DNA from: Mycobacterium sp.
Lineage (GTDB): Bacteria > Actinomycetota > Actinomycetes > Mycobacteriales > Mycobacteriaceae
Assembly (NCBI GenBank): GCA_025966225.1
Contig: JAOPVI010000338.1
Coordinates: 1 to 39,254 of the forward strand
Reading direction: 5' to 3'
Length of the DNA stretch: 39,254 nt
The notes beneath the pieces are model-generated. The model was not told the DNA's origin. It made no database searches and saw only the letters and a list, made by a program, of their open reading frames with translations. The number at the start of each line of letters is the position of its first letter. Position 1 is the first letter of the stretch. Made by a program: the position numbers and the translations under genes. Positions 20,867 to 30,984 of the stretch are shown piece after piece.

Positions 20867-21210
20867 GGCACGGCCTCGAGGTATGGCTCGAACGCGTCGA
20901 TGGACACGGTGGTTCCCGGTTCCGCGTCATGACCCCACAGTTCCCGACCGTTGAGACGAATCGTGTAGAGCCACTGCGGATCTTCCCCCTTCCCGCCCAC
21001 GAAGCTGTCGGGGAACACGTTCGCACCGTGCAACCGCTCGACGACGCCCGTGCGTCCGCGCACGTAGCGCGGCAGTCGGGTGTGCGACCGCGGGTGGATG
21101 TTGCGAGCGCGCACACGCTGGTCCGGCTGAAAGCGGGGCGGGCCCTGGGGTTCGTGGGTGAACGAGCCACGCTGGAGTACGGTTGGCACCCGCTCCTCGT
21201 GCGTGGACAC
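20863..21210 (-). CDS. Nitrile hydratase beta C-domain (SH3-like) protein
   Basis: The 115-residue protein (GTG at 21210, MSTHEERVPTV) corresponds to the SH3-like C-terminal domain of nitrile hydratase beta: QRVRARNIHPRSHTRLPRYV, RGRTGVVERLHGANVFPD, PQWLYTIRLNGRELWG and FEPYLEAVP. An ATG at 21243 would add 11 residues and overlap the P450 end. Together with the downstream N-domain gene it makes a split beta subunit. It is transcribed after the P450 in the long leftward operon. With no alpha subunit adjacent, hydratase activity cannot be claimed. Confidence 0.86.
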   Translation of the reverse strand: MSTHEERVPTVLQRGSFTHEPQGPPRFQPDQRVRARNIHPRSHTRLPRYVRGRTGVVERLHGANVFPDSFVGGKGEDPQWLYTIRLNGRELWGHDAEPGTTVSIDAFEPYLEAVP

Positions 21211-21229
21211 GAGCCGACGATACCCAATA

Positions 21230-22528
21230 TCACCGGCGCGCATAGCCGACCTGGCAAAGGTTCGCAGAACGTGCCACCCCGCCGATCTGGGCGGGCACCG
21301 GGCGCGGATACTCGTCCCACTTCGGCGTCATGTCGTACCGACCGAGCAGGCGGGTCATGGCCATCGTCATGGCAGCCAACGAGAACGGCTGCGCAGGGCA
21401 CGAATGCCTGCCGTGCCCGAAGGCGGTCACCAGCATCGGTGATGCCAGGGCGCTCGCATCGGCCAGGCGGTATCGGTGCCAGCGGTTGGGATCCCAGTTT
21501 TGCAGGCCAGGAGCGGCCGAGGTGTTGAGCAAAGGGAGCAGGGTGGCGATCGTCCAGCCCGCTGGCACGTCGACCACACCCGCGCCGGTGTCGAATGCGA
21601 CCGGCTCCAGGACGGCCCGGGCCATGATCGAACGCTGCGCCAACCGGGTGCTCTCCAACGCGCAGCGCTGGGCCAGTTCGGCGTCTCCCGCTGCGACGCG
21701 GCGCGCTTCGACGGGGTGCTCGATGAGGTCGACGAGCGCCCAGCCGAGTGCGGCCATCAGGTTCGACATCGACGCGATGTGGATAAGCGCGACGTCCATC
21801 GCGATACCGCGATTGCGGATGTCTGTCGGCTCCGGCGCCCAGGCCTTGGCGATCCGCCCGAACAGCCCGTCGTCGTCCGTTCCCTCCGAATCATGTTGGC
21901 GATCATGTTGGCGCACCGCGGCTTCGATCACATTGGCGACCTCGTCGAGTGCCGTGCGTTCGGCAGTTTTGTTCGATGCGGCCACGGCCGCCATGGCGTC
22001 GGGATGGACGAATGCATCCGAGCCGTCGAGCACGTCGAACGCGCGCACCAGCCGTTCGAAGGATTCCCCGTCAGCGCAGCCCGGCCCCGCCCATGACGCC
22101 AGCCCCATGCGGTGCCCCAGCCGTCGGGTCAGCGCAAACAGATCCACCGAACCGCGCGCGCCCAGCTCGTCCTCGGTGGCGTCGAGGTCGTGGTCGAGAT
22201 TGGTCAGGTACGACGTCACGTCATCGCGACGGAACAACGAACTCGGCAGCAGCCGTCTGCCCGCGAACACTTCGTCGGGCAGCTTGCGCCGGAGCATCAG
22301 GTAGTCCGCCACTCCCTTGCTGGCCGCGCCTTCGAGCAGCGCATAGAACGACTCGACTCCGGTTGGCGAGAACGTGAACAGATAGTCGTTGCCGCCGCTA
22401 CGCAACACAAACGAATCGCCGCACGCCTCACGCGCCGTAGCCACGGCGGCCACCGCGTCGTCGACCGGAACGTCCCAGGGGAGCCCGACGCCCTCGGCGA
22501 CCGGTAGGACGTCGAGCGGGCCCGGCAC
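21230..22528 (-). CDS. Cytochrome P450
   Basis: A heme-thiolate monooxygenase of 432 residues. The heme ligand lies in FGHGRHSCPAQPFSLAAM (Cys377); the final Gly of the usual F-x-x-G-x-x-x-C-x-G is Ala. The E-x-x-R pair is in ALESTRLAQRS. The normal I-helix A/G-G-x-D/E-T-T is not evident; the corresponding region reads IASMSNLMAALGWAL, with no acid-Thr pair. That may mean an unusual oxygen-activation mechanism or a peroxide or isomerase-type reaction. The GTG at 22528 shares one base with the upstream stop (TAGTG), so it is coupled to the pentose phosphate operon. Substrate is unknown and no redox partner is adjacent. Confidence 0.88.
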   Translation of the reverse strand: MPGPLDVLPVAEGVGLPWDVPVDDAVAAVATAREACGDSFVLRSGGNDYLFTFSPTGVESFYALLEGAASKGVADYLMLRRKLPDEVFAGRRLLPSSLFRRDDVTSYLTNLDHDLDATEDELGARGSVDLFALTRRLGHRMGLASWAGPGCADGESFERLVRAFDVLDGSDAFVHPDAMAAVAASNKTAERTALDEVANVIEAAVRQHDRQHDSEGTDDDGLFGRIAKAWAPEPTDIRNRGIAMDVALIHIASMSNLMAALGWALVDLIEHPVEARRVAAGDAELAQRCALESTRLAQRSIMARAVLEPVAFDTGAGVVDVPAGWTIATLLPLLNTSAAPGLQNWDPNRWHRYRLADASALASPMLVTAFGHGRHSCPAQPFSLAAMTMAMTRLLGRYDMTPKWDEYPRPVPAQIGGVARSANLCQVGYARR

Positions 22529-22905
22529 TACAAGCCGGTGCTCTTGCGCACCGCGTTGACGGCCCCTCGTACGGCATTCTCGGTGGCGGTCCACGGCGCC
22601 ATCACCTGTTCGCCCAGGCCGACGATCTTCTCTACCCGATCGACGATGGCTTCGAGGCGTTCGACCACGCCGATCAGCCGCGGGGCCAGTTCGTCGATGC
22701 GCGTGATGGTGTCGTTGAAACGGGCCAGCGTGGCGTCGAGGCCGCTGGTCGAGTTGTTGAGGTCGGCCAGGGCGTCGCTGAGGTCCCCGAGCACCGCGTC
22801 GACCTGCTCGACGGTGACGTCGGCATTGAGGGCCGCCTGCGTGAGCGTCTTGATGCGCTCCCGCCCAGTGCGCGGGCGCGGTGAACGTCCAGAAGTGTCA
22901 GCCAT
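22528..22905 (-). CDS. Conserved small coiled-coil protein (Rv1444c-like)
   Basis: The 125-residue protein starts MADTSGRSPRPRTGRERIK (ATG at 22905) and continues LTQAALNADVTVEQVDAVLG. It then has regularly spaced hydrophobic residues (LSDALADLNNSTSGLDATLARF, split here only for description) consistent with a long coiled coil to about residue 95. It occupies the position of Rv1444c, after pgl in the pentose phosphate operon, and resembles it. No catalytic motif or signal is seen. A scaffold or partner role is possible but unsupported. It ends in a one-base overlap with the P450 start. Confidence 0.85.
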   Translation of the reverse strand: MADTSGRSPRPRTGRERIKTLTQAALNADVTVEQVDAVLGDLSDALADLNNSTSGLDATLARFNDTITRIDELAPRLIGVVERLEAIVDRVEKIVGLGEQVMAPWTATENAVRGAVNAVRKSTGL

Positions 22906-22924
22906 GTTCGTCAGTATGCGACGG

Positions 22925-23665
22925 CTAGAGCTTTGCCGCGGCGGCTTGGTCCAGTAGCCACACCGTTGCGTCGTGACCAGTGGCGCCCGCCGCGGGTACG
23001 TCGTCTGCGGCTGCGCCTCCAACTGCGGCCGCGACCGCGTCGGCCTTCTCCGCACCCGCGACCACCAGCCACACCTCACGGGCGCGATGAACGGCGGGAA
23101 GCGTCAGCGTGATACGCCGCGGCGGAGGCTTCGGGGAGTCGGTGACGCCGACGACGAGGCGCGTTTGCTCGCGCACGGCCGGGGTGTGGGGGAACAGCGA
23201 GTTGACGTGTCCTTCGCCGCCCATGCCTAGCAGATGCACGTCGAAGTCGGGGGTGGGAGCGCCATTGCTGGCATTGGCCGCAAGCACCTGCTCGTACGCG
23301 AGTGCCGCAGCGTCGATGTCGTCGCCGAATTCGTCATCACTGGCAGGCATCGCGTGCACGTTGGCGGCTGGGATGTCGAGGTGATCCAACAGGGCCTCAC
23401 GGGCCTGCTTGTCGTTGCGGTCGTCATCTGCCGCGGGGACGTAGCGTTCGTCGCCCCAGAAGAGGTGCACCTTGGACCACTCGATGGCCGCACCATGCTC
23501 ACCGACGTGCTCGAGCAATTTGACGCCCGTCCCGCCGCCGGTCAGCACGATGTAGGCGCTGCCGCGCGCGTCGATGGCAGCAGTGATGGCACCAACCAGC
23601 CGATCACCGGCAGCGGCGACAAGCGCGTCGGCGTCGGGATACTTCTCGATAACCGTCTTACTCAT
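22925..23665 (-). CDS. pgl: 6-phosphogluconolactonase
   Basis: This enzyme hydrolyses 6-phosphoglucono-1,5-lactone, the product of Zwf, to 6-phosphogluconate. It has 246 residues in the SOL/DevB family: [14 protein letters not shown] at the phosphate site, [30 protein letters not shown] with the likely catalytic His, and [20 protein letters not shown]. The ATG at 23665 overlaps the end of opcA by 8 bases. Position and sequence match Rv1445c. Confidence 0.96.
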   Translation of the reverse strand: MSKTVIEKYPDADALVAAAGDRLVGAITAAIDARGSAYIVLTGGGTGVKLLEHVGEHGAAIEWSKVHLFWGDERYVPAADDDRNDKQAREALLDHLDIPAANVHAMPASDDEFGDDIDAAALAYEQVLAANASNGAPTPDFDVHLLGMGGEGHVNSLFPHTPAVREQTRLVVGVTDSPKPPPRRITLTLPAVHRAREVWLVVAGAEKADAVAAAVGGAAADDVPAAGATGHDATVWLLDQAAAAKL

Positions 23666-24581
23666 ACGTCACCTTGTCGATGCCCTTGAGCGCTGCGAGG
23701 TAGATCTCGTCGGCGTCGAGCCTGCGCAGATCCTCGGCCAGGCAGTCCCGGGTTTCCCTGCGGGCCAGGGGAAGCTTGGCCTCGGGCTTGGCCGTCCGGG
23801 TCAGGGTGGCGGTGACACCGTCTTGCGGTCTGCTCAACGTGATGGTCTCGCTGGCACGGGTGAGTTCCACCTTCAGCTCACCGACCGCGCGCGTCACCGG
23901 ACCGTCGATCCGGCTTGCCAGCCAGCCCGCCAAAATGTCGAGTGCCGGTTCCTCCTTGCGGCCGGACACCAGCGCCGACTGGATGTCCTCGTGGGCGCCC
24001 TGATCCAGAGCCGAGGTCAGCATCGCCCGCCAGTAGGTCACTCGGCTCCACGCCAGATCGGTATCGCCCGCGGTGTAGCCCTCCAGCCTGCTCTTGATGC
24101 AGGCCAGCGGATCGGTGCCGTAAGTGGCATCGGTGATCCGGCGGATGGCCAACTGCCCCAACGGATCCTGCGCAGGCACCCGTGGCGCGATGTCCGGCCA
24201 CCACGCCACCACGGGGGTATCCGGCAGCAGGAACGGCATGACGACGCTGCTGGCCTGTGCGGCCAGTGGCCCCGAGAGCTTCAGCACCACGACCTCCCCC
24301 GCACCTGCGTCGTGGCCCACCCGGATCTGGGCGTCCAACTTGGCATCGGTCGCATCGCGGTCCACGGCGAGCACGACGATCACCCGGCACGGATGCTCAC
24401 GACTGGCCGCGTTGGCCGCCTCGATGGATTCCTCGAGCATGGTTTCGCCGTCGGGCGCGATGACCAGGGTGAGGACCCTGGCCATGGTGAACGCGCCACC
24501 TTCTTCGCGCAGCCCGTCCAGCTTCTTGTTGACTGCGTTCGTCGTGGTGTGCTCGAGGTCGACTATCACGGTCTCCGCCAT
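23658..24581 (-). CDS. opcA: Glucose-6-phosphate dehydrogenase assembly protein OpcA
   Basis: OpcA is a non-catalytic partner that activates or assembles G6PDH in cyanobacteria and actinobacteria. The 307-residue length is normal (M. tuberculosis about 303). Family features include [45 protein letters not shown] and [13 protein letters not shown]. It overlaps the end of zwf by 16 bases and pgl by 8, so stoichiometric expression with Zwf is likely. Confidence 0.95.
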   Translation of the reverse strand: MAETVIVDLEHTTTNAVNKKLDGLREEGGAFTMARVLTLVIAPDGETMLEESIEAANAASREHPCRVIVVLAVDRDATDAKLDAQIRVGHDAGAGEVVVLKLSGPLAAQASSVVMPFLLPDTPVVAWWPDIAPRVPAQDPLGQLAIRRITDATYGTDPLACIKSRLEGYTAGDTDLAWSRVTYWRAMLTSALDQGAHEDIQSALVSGRKEEPALDILAGWLASRIDGPVTRAVGELKVELTRASETITLSRPQDGVTATLTRTAKPEAKLPLARRETRDCLAEDLRRLDADEIYLAALKGIDKVTYE

Positions 24582-26119
24582 TCCCGGCCTGTTCGCCGCA
24601 ACATCTCGAACGCTGAATCCGGGCCCCAGCCACCCGCCTCATACGGATCGGGCTTACCGTGGGACGCCCAGAAGTCCAGCGCGGGATCGAGTATCGCCCA
24701 GGACAATTCGACTTCCTGGTTCACGGGAAAAAGCGACGGCTCCCCCAGCAGGACGTCGAGAATGAGTCGCTCGTAGGCTTCGGGAGAATCTTCGGCAAAC
24801 GCCGACCCGTAGGAGAAGTCCATGTTGACGTCGCGGACCTCCATGGCGTGCCCCGGCACCTTGGACCCGAATCGAAGCGTGATGCCCTCGTCGGGTTGCA
24901 CCCGGATCACCAGTGCGTTCTTGCCCAGTTCGTCCGTCATGGTCGCGTCGAAGGGCAAATGCGGGGCGCGCTTGAAGACGAGGGCGATCTCGGTGACCCT
25001 GCGACCCAAGCGTTTTCCGGTGCGGAGGTAGAACGGGACGCCTGCCCAGCGTCGGGTGTCGACCTCGAGCGTGATGGCGGCGAAGGTCTCGGTCGTGGAG
25101 GATTTGGAGAAGCCCTCCTCCTCGAGCAGCCCGACTACCTGCTCGCCACCCTGCCACCCCGCGGTGTACTGACCTCGGGACGTGTTCTCGTCCAACGGTT
25201 CTGCCAGCCGGGTCGCCCCGAGCACCTTGATCTTCTCGGCCTGCAGTTCGGCCGGGCTGAAGCTGACCGGCTCTTCCATGGCGGTGAGTGCCAGCAGCTG
25301 AGTCAGGTGGTTCTGGATGACGTCCCTGGCGGCGCCGACGCCGTCGTAGTAGCCGCCGCGTCCGCCAAGGCCGATGTCCTCGGCCATGGTGATCTGGACG
25401 TGGTCGACGTAGTGGGCGTTCCAGATCGGATCGAATAGCTGGTTTGCGAAGCGCAGCGCAAGGATGTTCTGCACCGTCTCCTTGCCGAGGTAATGGTCGA
25501 TGCGAAACACCGATGACTCGGGGAAGACGCTGTTGACCACCTTGTTGAGCGAGCGGGCACTCTCTAGATCGTGGCCGAACGGCTTCTCGATGACGACGCG
25601 GCTCCACCGCTCACCATCCGGTCGAGCCAGCCCCGACTTGGACAGCTGCTCGCACACCGTCGGGAACGCGTTCGGTGGTATGGACAGGTAGAAGGCGTGA
25701 TTGCCGCCGGTGCCGCGTTCGGTGTCGAGCTTGGCCAGGGTCTCCGACAGCCGGCCGAAGGCGGCGTCGTCGTCGAACGCGCCCTGAACGAAGCGGATGC
25801 CCTCGTTCAGCCGGTCCCAGACTTCCTGGCGAAAGGGCGTCCGGGCGTGGGCTTGCACCGCGTCGTACACGATCTTGGCGAAATCCTGGTCGGCCCAATC
25901 GCGTCGGCCGAATCCGATCAACGAGAACGTCGGTGGCAGCAGGCCGCGGTTGGCCAGGTCGTAGATGGCGGGCATCAACTTCTTGGTGGCCAGGTCACCG
26001 GTCACGCCGAAGATCACCACCGCGCATGGACCCGCGATGCGCGGTAACCGCTTGTCCAGCTTGTCCCGCAGCGGGTTCTGCCACTCCACGTCGGGTGTCG
26101 TGGTCACTTGTTGGCTCAA
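24566..26119 (-). CDS. zwf: Glucose-6-phosphate 1-dehydrogenase
   Basis: This enzyme oxidises glucose 6-phosphate to the lactone, making NADPH, at the entry to the oxidative pentose phosphate pathway. From the TTG at 26119 it has 517 residues. A GTG at 26107 is an alternative closer to the M. tuberculosis Zwf2 N-terminus. The coenzyme motif is [14 protein letters not shown]. The active site is RIDHYLGKE, with His209 in it, and [12 protein letters not shown] contacts substrate or coenzyme. The TTG overlaps the tal stop (TTGA), and a GAGAAGG just upstream may serve either start. Confidence 0.97.
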   Translation of the reverse strand: MSQQVTTTPDVEWQNPLRDKLDKRLPRIAGPCAVVIFGVTGDLATKKLMPAIYDLANRGLLPPTFSLIGFGRRDWADQDFAKIVYDAVQAHARTPFRQEVWDRLNEGIRFVQGAFDDDAAFGRLSETLAKLDTERGTGGNHAFYLSIPPNAFPTVCEQLSKSGLARPDGERWSRVVIEKPFGHDLESARSLNKVVNSVFPESSVFRIDHYLGKETVQNILALRFANQLFDPIWNAHYVDHVQITMAEDIGLGGRGGYYDGVGAARDVIQNHLTQLLALTAMEEPVSFSPAELQAEKIKVLGATRLAEPLDENTSRGQYTAGWQGGEQVVGLLEEEGFSKSSTTETFAAITLEVDTRRWAGVPFYLRTGKRLGRRVTEIALVFKRAPHLPFDATMTDELGKNALVIRVQPDEGITLRFGSKVPGHAMEVRDVNMDFSYGSAFAEDSPEAYERLILDVLLGEPSLFPVNQEVELSWAILDPALDFWASHGKPDPYEAGGWGPDSAFEMLRRTGREWRRP

Positions 26120-27231
26120 GCCTTCTCGTCCAGCTGGCCTTGGGTGGCGTCTATCAGTTCCTGCCAGGACTTCTCGAACTTCTCCACCCCCTCGACCTCG
26201 AGGAGCTTGAAGACGTCCGGTAGGTCGATGCCCGCCGCGGTCAGCGCGTCGAACACCTGCTGCGCCGCGTCGGCCGTGCCGGACACCGTGTCACCGGTGA
26301 TGACGCCGTGGTCGGCCACCGCGTCCATCGTCTTCTCCGGCATGGTGTTCACCGTGTGGGGCGCGACCAGTTCGGTCACGTACAGGGTGTCCGAGTAGTC
26401 CGGGTTCTTCACGCCCGTCGATGCCCACAGCGGGCGCTGCAGCTGGGCGCCGCTCGCCTTCAGTGCGGCGAATCGGTCGCCCTGCTCGAAGACCTCCTGG
26501 TACGCGGCGTACGCGAGCCGGGCGTTGGCCACGCCGGCCTTGCCGCGCAGGCCGAGCGCCTCGTCGCCGCCGATGTCCTCCAGGCGCTTGTCGATCTCGG
26601 TGTCGACTCGCGATACGAAGAACGAGGCGACGGAGTGGATCTTGGACAGGTCGTGGCCGGCTTCCTTGGCCTTCTCCAGCCCGGCCAGATAGGCGTCGAT
26701 CACGGCGCGGTGCCGCTCGACCGAGAAGATCAGGGTCACGTTCACGGAGATGCCCTCGGCGATGACCGCGGTGATCGCAGGCAGCCCGGCCATCGTCGCG
26801 GGGATCTTGATCAGCAGGTTGGGCCGGTCGACGATCTTCCACAGTTCGATCGCCTGCAGAATCGTTTTGTCGGTGTCGTGCGCGAGGCGGGGATCGACCT
26901 CGATGGACACCCGGCCGTCGACGCCGCCGGACGCTTCGTACGCCTTGGCCAGCACGTCGCAGGCGTTCCGCACGTCGTCGGTGGTGACCGTGCGAATGGT
27001 CGCGTCGACGTCGGCGCCGCGGTCGGCGAGTTCCTTGACCTGCGCGTCGTAGGCGGTGCCCTTCGACAGCGCCGCCTGGAAGATCGATGGGTTGGTGGTT
27101 ACCCCGACCACGCTCTTGGTCGCGATCAACTCGGCCAGATTGCCGGTCTGCAGCCGTTCCCGGGACAGGTCGTCGAGCCATACGGACACACCTGCGGCGC
27201 TCAGCGCCGCGAGGTTCGGGTTCTGAGTCAT
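26116..27231 (-). CDS. tal: Transaldolase
   Basis: Transaldolase moves a dihydroxyacetone unit between sugar phosphates in the non-oxidative pentose phosphate branch through a Lys Schiff base. From the ATG at 27231 (GAGGAG 6 bases upstream) it has 371 residues. Signatures are [30 protein letters not shown], the Schiff-base strand NLLIKIPAT and [15 protein letters not shown]. The open frame extends further upstream, but that part overlaps tkt and is a shadow. There are 35 bases between tkt and tal. Confidence 0.97.
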   Translation of the reverse strand: MTQNPNLAALSAAGVSVWLDDLSRERLQTGNLAELIATKSVVGVTTNPSIFQAALSKGTAYDAQVKELADRGADVDATIRTVTTDDVRNACDVLAKAYEASGGVDGRVSIEVDPRLAHDTDKTILQAIELWKIVDRPNLLIKIPATMAGLPAITAVIAEGISVNVTLIFSVERHRAVIDAYLAGLEKAKEAGHDLSKIHSVASFFVSRVDTEIDKRLEDIGGDEALGLRGKAGVANARLAYAAYQEVFEQGDRFAALKASGAQLQRPLWASTGVKNPDYSDTLYVTELVAPHTVNTMPEKTMDAVADHGVITGDTVSGTADAAQQVFDALTAAGIDLPDVFKLLEVEGVEKFEKSWQELIDATQGQLDEKA

Positions 27232-27266
27232 TGCTGCTCCTCGATGGTTTGGTCGGTGCTGGTTGG

Positions 27267-29360
27267 TCAGTTGTCGATGGACCGCTCGGCGGCGGCTGCC
27301 ACGGCTTCTGGCGTGAAGCCGAACTCGCGGAACAACGTCTTGTCGTCTGCGGATTCGCCGTAGTGCTCGATGGACACGATCTCCCCGGTGTCGCCGACGA
27401 GCTTGTACCAACTTTGGGCGACGGCCGCCTCCACCGCCACGCGTGCGGACACCTCGGGTGGCAGCACGCTGTCGCGATACTCCTTCGGCTGCGACTCGAA
27501 CCACTCGACGCACGGCATCGAGATGACGTATGCGGTGATGTCCTTCTCCGCCAACAGCTTCTTCGCCTCCACGGCCAGTTGCAGTTCCGAACCGGTACCG
27601 ATGATGAGCACGTCGGCGTCTTCGGCGGGGTTGCCACCGCCAAGGACATAACCGCCCTTGGCCACGCCCTCGGAGCTGGTGCCCTCCAACACCGGGATGC
27701 CCTGCCGGGTGAGAATGAAACCGACCGGTCCGCTACCTGCACCCCGCGCGACGATGTTCTTCCACGCGTAGGCCGTTTCGTTGGGATCACCGGGCCGCAC
27801 GACGGACAGGTTCGGAATGGCCCGCAATGCGGCGAGGTGTTCGATCGGCTGGTGGGTGGGTCCGTCCTCGCCCAAGCCGATGGAGTCGTGGGTCCAGATG
27901 TAGATGGTGTCGATGTCCATCAGCGAGGCCAGTCGCACGGCGCCGCGCATGTAGTCCGAGAACTGTAGGAACGTGCCGCCGAAGGCGCGGGTAGGACCGT
28001 GCAGCACGATGCCGGACAGGATCGAGCCCATGGCGTGTTCGCGGATGCCGAAGTGCAGCACCCTGCCGTACCAGTCCGCCGTGAAGTCGTCGGTCGAGAT
28101 GGACGGCGGACCGAACGACTTCACGTCCTTGATGGTGGTGTTGTTGCTGCCTGCCAGGTCGGCCGAGCCACCCCACAGTTCTGGGAGCTTTGGCGCCACG
28201 TCGTTGAGCACCTGGCCGAAGGCGGCGCGGGTGGCCAGCGGCTTGGAGCCGGGCTCCCAGTACGTCACGTCGGCGTCCCAGCCGTCGGGCAGTTCCTGAG
28301 CCAGCAGCCGGTCGAGCAGCTTCTTGCGTTCGGGCTCGCGCTCGGCCCATGCATTGAACTCCGGCTGCCATTTCTCGTGGGCTTCCCGGCCGCGGTCCAC
28401 CAGCTTGCGGGTGTGTGCGATGACCTCGTCGCGAACTTCGAACTTCTTGTCCGGGTCGAACCCGAGCACCCTCTTGGTGGCGGCCACCTCGTCGTCGCCG
28501 AGCGCCGAGCCGTGCACTCCACCGGTGTTCATCTTGGTGGGCGCCGGATAGCCGATGATCGTGCGCACCGAGATGAACGACGGCTTGTCCGTGACGGCCC
28601 TGGCCGCCTCGATGGCCGCCTCGATGCCGACGACGTTCTCGCCGCCCTCGACCTCCTGCACGTGCCAGCCGTACGCGCGGTAGCGCGCGGGGACGTCCTC
28701 GGACAGCGCGATGTTGGTGTCGTGCTCGATCGAGATCTGATTGTGGTCGTAGAAGACGATGAGGTTGCCGAGCTGCTGAGTGCCTGCCAACGAGCTGGCC
28801 TCACTGGTGACACCTTCCTCCATGTCGCCATCGGAGGCGATGACGTAGATGAAGTGGTCGAACGGGCTGGTGCCCGGCGCTGCATCGGGATCGAAGAGTC
28901 CGCGCTCGTAACGCGACGCCATCGCCATGCCGACTGCCGAAGCCAACCCCTGGCCCAGCGGGCCGGTGGTGATCTCCACGCCCTTGGTGTGGCGGAATTC
29001 CGGGTGACCGGGCGTCTTGGATTTCCAGGTGCGGTATGACTCGATATCGGAGAGCTCCAGGCCGAAGCCGCCGAGGTACAGCTGGATGTACAGCGTCAGG
29101 CTGCTGTGCCCGCACGACAAGACGAACCGGTCGCGGCCGAGCCAGTGCACGTCGTTCGGATCGTGCCGCATCTGGCGCTGAAACAGGGTGTAGGCCAGCG
29201 GCGCCAGGCTCATCGCCGTCCCGGGATGGCCGTTGCCGACCTTCTGCACCGCGTCAGCCGCCAGTACGCGGACGGTGTCCACGGCGACCGAGTCGACGTC
29301 GGTCCAGTCGTCGGGGTGGTTGGGTTGGGTGAGTGCGGAAATCTCTTCCACAGTGGTCAC
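27267..29360 (-). CDS. tkt: Transketolase
   Basis: This thiamine-diphosphate enzyme transfers two-carbon units in the pentose phosphate pathway. It has 697 residues from the GTG at 29360, which follows a GAGGAG ribosome binding site. Motifs include [16 protein letters not shown], the thiamine-diphosphate site [28 protein letters not shown] and [19 protein letters not shown]. It is the first gene of the long leftward operon. The longest antisense frames over it are shadows. Confidence 0.98.
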   Translation of the reverse strand: MTTVEEISALTQPNHPDDWTDVDSVAVDTVRVLAADAVQKVGNGHPGTAMSLAPLAYTLFQRQMRHDPNDVHWLGRDRFVLSCGHSSLTLYIQLYLGGFGLELSDIESYRTWKSKTPGHPEFRHTKGVEITTGPLGQGLASAVGMAMASRYERGLFDPDAAPGTSPFDHFIYVIASDGDMEEGVTSEASSLAGTQQLGNLIVFYDHNQISIEHDTNIALSEDVPARYRAYGWHVQEVEGGENVVGIEAAIEAARAVTDKPSFISVRTIIGYPAPTKMNTGGVHGSALGDDEVAATKRVLGFDPDKKFEVRDEVIAHTRKLVDRGREAHEKWQPEFNAWAEREPERKKLLDRLLAQELPDGWDADVTYWEPGSKPLATRAAFGQVLNDVAPKLPELWGGSADLAGSNNTTIKDVKSFGPPSISTDDFTADWYGRVLHFGIREHAMGSILSGIVLHGPTRAFGGTFLQFSDYMRGAVRLASLMDIDTIYIWTHDSIGLGEDGPTHQPIEHLAALRAIPNLSVVRPGDPNETAYAWKNIVARGAGSGPVGFILTRQGIPVLEGTSSEGVAKGGYVLGGGNPAEDADVLIIGTGSELQLAVEAKKLLAEKDITAYVISMPCVEWFESQPKEYRDSVLPPEVSARVAVEAAVAQSWYKLVGDTGEIVSIEHYGESADDKTLFREFGFTPEAVAAAAERSIDN

Positions 29361-29396
29361 GAACTCACTCCTCGGGTAGGCAAGCCGGTCATCATC

Positions 29397-29402
29397 ACCC
29401 TA
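29397..29402 (-). promoter_or_regulatory. Candidate -10 hexamer of the tkt operon
   Basis: On the minus strand TAGGGT fits TANNNT and would give a leader of about 30 bases to the tkt GTG, leaving room for its GAGGAG ribosome binding site. No convincing -35 is seen. This is the only evident promoter for the block reading from tkt to the nitrile hydratase-like genes. Confidence 0.4.
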
Positions 29403-29569
29403 ACCGTGAACGCGGCTGCGCCGCAGGTTCCATCCCATTAGTTCGGGTGGACTTAACGGCCGACGTCAGCGAAGGCACCCTGAGGTGTTCGGTTCACAGG
29501 CCCGCGGTCTACCATCGTGTGTAGTAGAAGCTGCGTGCTGCCGCGAAAACACGACGAGGAGTCAACTGC

Positions 29570-30499
29570 GTGAGCATTCGCGAGCGCCGTGTTTTCCGCG
29601 AGGCGCCGGGCCGAATCCGTACCATGCTTTTGGCGTACGTATCGCTGACGAAACCCCGGGTCATCGAGCTTCTGCTCGTCACCGCGATTCCCGCCATGCT
29701 GCTTGCCCATCGCGGCACCGTCGACCCGCTGCTGATCCTCAACACGTTGGTGGGTGGGCTGCTGGCCGCCGCAGGCGCCAACACACTGAACTGCGTGGCC
29801 GACGCCGACATCGACAAGGTGATGAAGCGCACGGCGCGGCGCCCGTTGGCCAGGGCGACGGTTCCCACCAGGCACGCGCTGGTCTTCGGGCTGGTGTTGT
29901 CGGTGGGGTCCTTCTTCTGGCTGTGGTGGACGACCAACCTCTTGTCGGGCCTGCTGGCGATCGTCACGATCCTGTTCTATGTGTTCGTCTACACGCTGCT
30001 GCTCAAGCGCCGTACGTCGCAGAACGTCGTGTGGGGCGGCGCGGCAGGTTGTATGCCCGTGATGATCGCGTGGTCGGCAGTCACCGGAACCATCCAGTGG
30101 CCCGCCCTGGTGATGTTCGCGATCATCTTCTTCTGGACTCCGCCGCACACCTGGGCGTTGGCTATGCGATACAAGGACGACTACAAGGCGGCCGGCGTGC
30201 CGATGCTGCCCGTGGTGGCCACCGAACGGCAGGTCACCCGGCAGATCCTGATCTACACGTGGTTGACGGTGCTTGCGACGCTCGGGTTGGCGTTGGCCAC
30301 CGGCTGGCTGTACGCCGCGGTCGCGTTGCTGGCTGGGGCGTGGTTCCTGACGATGGCCCACCAGCTGTACTCCGGCGTCAAGCGTGGCGAGGCGGTCAAG
30401 CCGTTGCGCCTGTTCCTGCAGTCCAACAATTACCTGGCCGTCGTGTTCTGCGCGTTGGCCGTGGACTCTGCCCTCGCGCTGCCAACGCTATTCGGCTAG
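29570..30499 (+). CDS. ctaB: Protoheme IX farnesyltransferase (heme O synthase)
   Basis: CtaB attaches a farnesyl group to heme B to give heme O, the precursor of heme A for cytochrome aa3 oxidase. The 309-residue protein is polytopic, with about nine hydrophobic segments. The UbiA-type Asp-rich motifs are [19 protein letters not shown] and [33 protein letters not shown] is the usual N-terminal segment. The GTG at 29570 has a GAGGAG Shine-Dalgarno sequence 9 bases upstream. It is divergent from tkt across 209 bases, the same order as in M. tuberculosis (Rv1449c-Rv1451) without the PE_PGRS gene between. Confidence 0.97.
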   Translation: MSIRERRVFREAPGRIRTMLLAYVSLTKPRVIELLLVTAIPAMLLAHRGTVDPLLILNTLVGGLLAAAGANTLNCVADADIDKVMKRTARRPLARATVPTRHALVFGLVLSVGSFFWLWWTTNLLSGLLAIVTILFYVFVYTLLLKRRTSQNVVWGGAAGCMPVMIAWSAVTGTIQWPALVMFAIIFFWTPPHTWALAMRYKDDYKAAGVPMLPVVATERQVTRQILIYTWLTVLATLGLALATGWLYAAVALLAGAWFLTMAHQLYSGVKRGEAVKPLRLFLQSNNYLAVVFCALAVDSALALPTLFG

Positions 30500-30506
30500 T
30501 CACGGA

Positions 30507-30941
30507 CTAGTAGTCCGAGTCCCAGCCTCCGCGTCGCGTCTCCTTCGTGCGACCTCGCCGCTTCTTGTCCGCGATCCGGCGTTCCTTGGAGCCTCTGGTG
30601 GGTTTCGTGGGTCTGCGCAGCGGTGGGGGTGTGACCGCGGCGGCGCGGAGCAGGCGGGCCATGCGTTCGCGGGCTGCCGCGCGATTCTGGAGTTGTCCGC
30701 GGTGTTCACTCGCCGTCACCGTGAGCACGCCCCCGGCGAGTCGCCCGTGCAGTCGACAGAGCATCCTCTTGCGCAGCCACTCTGGAACCGACCGCGAACG
30801 GGCCAGGTCGAAGGACATCTCGACCCGGCTGTCCGCAGTGTTCACGCCCTGTCCACCCGGCCCGGAAGACCTCGAGAAGCGCTCGCTCAAGTCGGCACCG
30901 GACACAACGAATGTCCGTGTCACGATCAAGTCCTCGGCCAC
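30507..30941 (-). CDS. arfB: Peptidyl-tRNA hydrolase ArfB (stalled-ribosome rescue)
   Basis: ArfB frees stalled non-stop ribosomes by hydrolysing peptidyl-tRNA. The protein has 144 residues with the GGQ motif of release factors at 29-31 (SSGPGGQGVN). The family's basic C-terminal tail, which enters the empty mRNA channel, is clear in KERRIADKKRRGRTKETRR. It lacks the stop-codon recognition domains of RF1/RF2, as expected. It is convergent with ctaB, 7 bases from its end. Confidence 0.95.
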   Translation of the reverse strand: MAEDLIVTRTFVVSGADLSERFSRSSGPGGQGVNTADSRVEMSFDLARSRSVPEWLRKRMLCRLHGRLAGGVLTVTASEHRGQLQNRAAARERMARLLRAAAVTPPPLRRPTKPTRGSKERRIADKKRRGRTKETRRGGWDSDY

Positions 30942-30984
30942 GCCGACAAGCCTAGGCCGGCCGCCGGTGGCAGGGCCTTGCGAG

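Noticed and set aside
20537..22528. P450 plus nitrile-hydratase-like genes as an aldoxime-nitrile degradation pathway
   Set aside because: No alpha subunit, amidase or aldoxime dehydratase is present, and the P450 shows no aldoxime dehydratase features. The link would be guesswork.
26308..27363. 351-residue open frame antisense to tal and tkt
   Set aside because: Shadow of codon bias; no domain, no ribosome binding site, opposite two intact genes.
30504..30516. GGACTA-G-TAGTCC palindrome between ctaB and arfB as a terminator
   Set aside because: The loop is a single base, so a stable RNA hairpin would keep only about 5 pairs; too weak to call.
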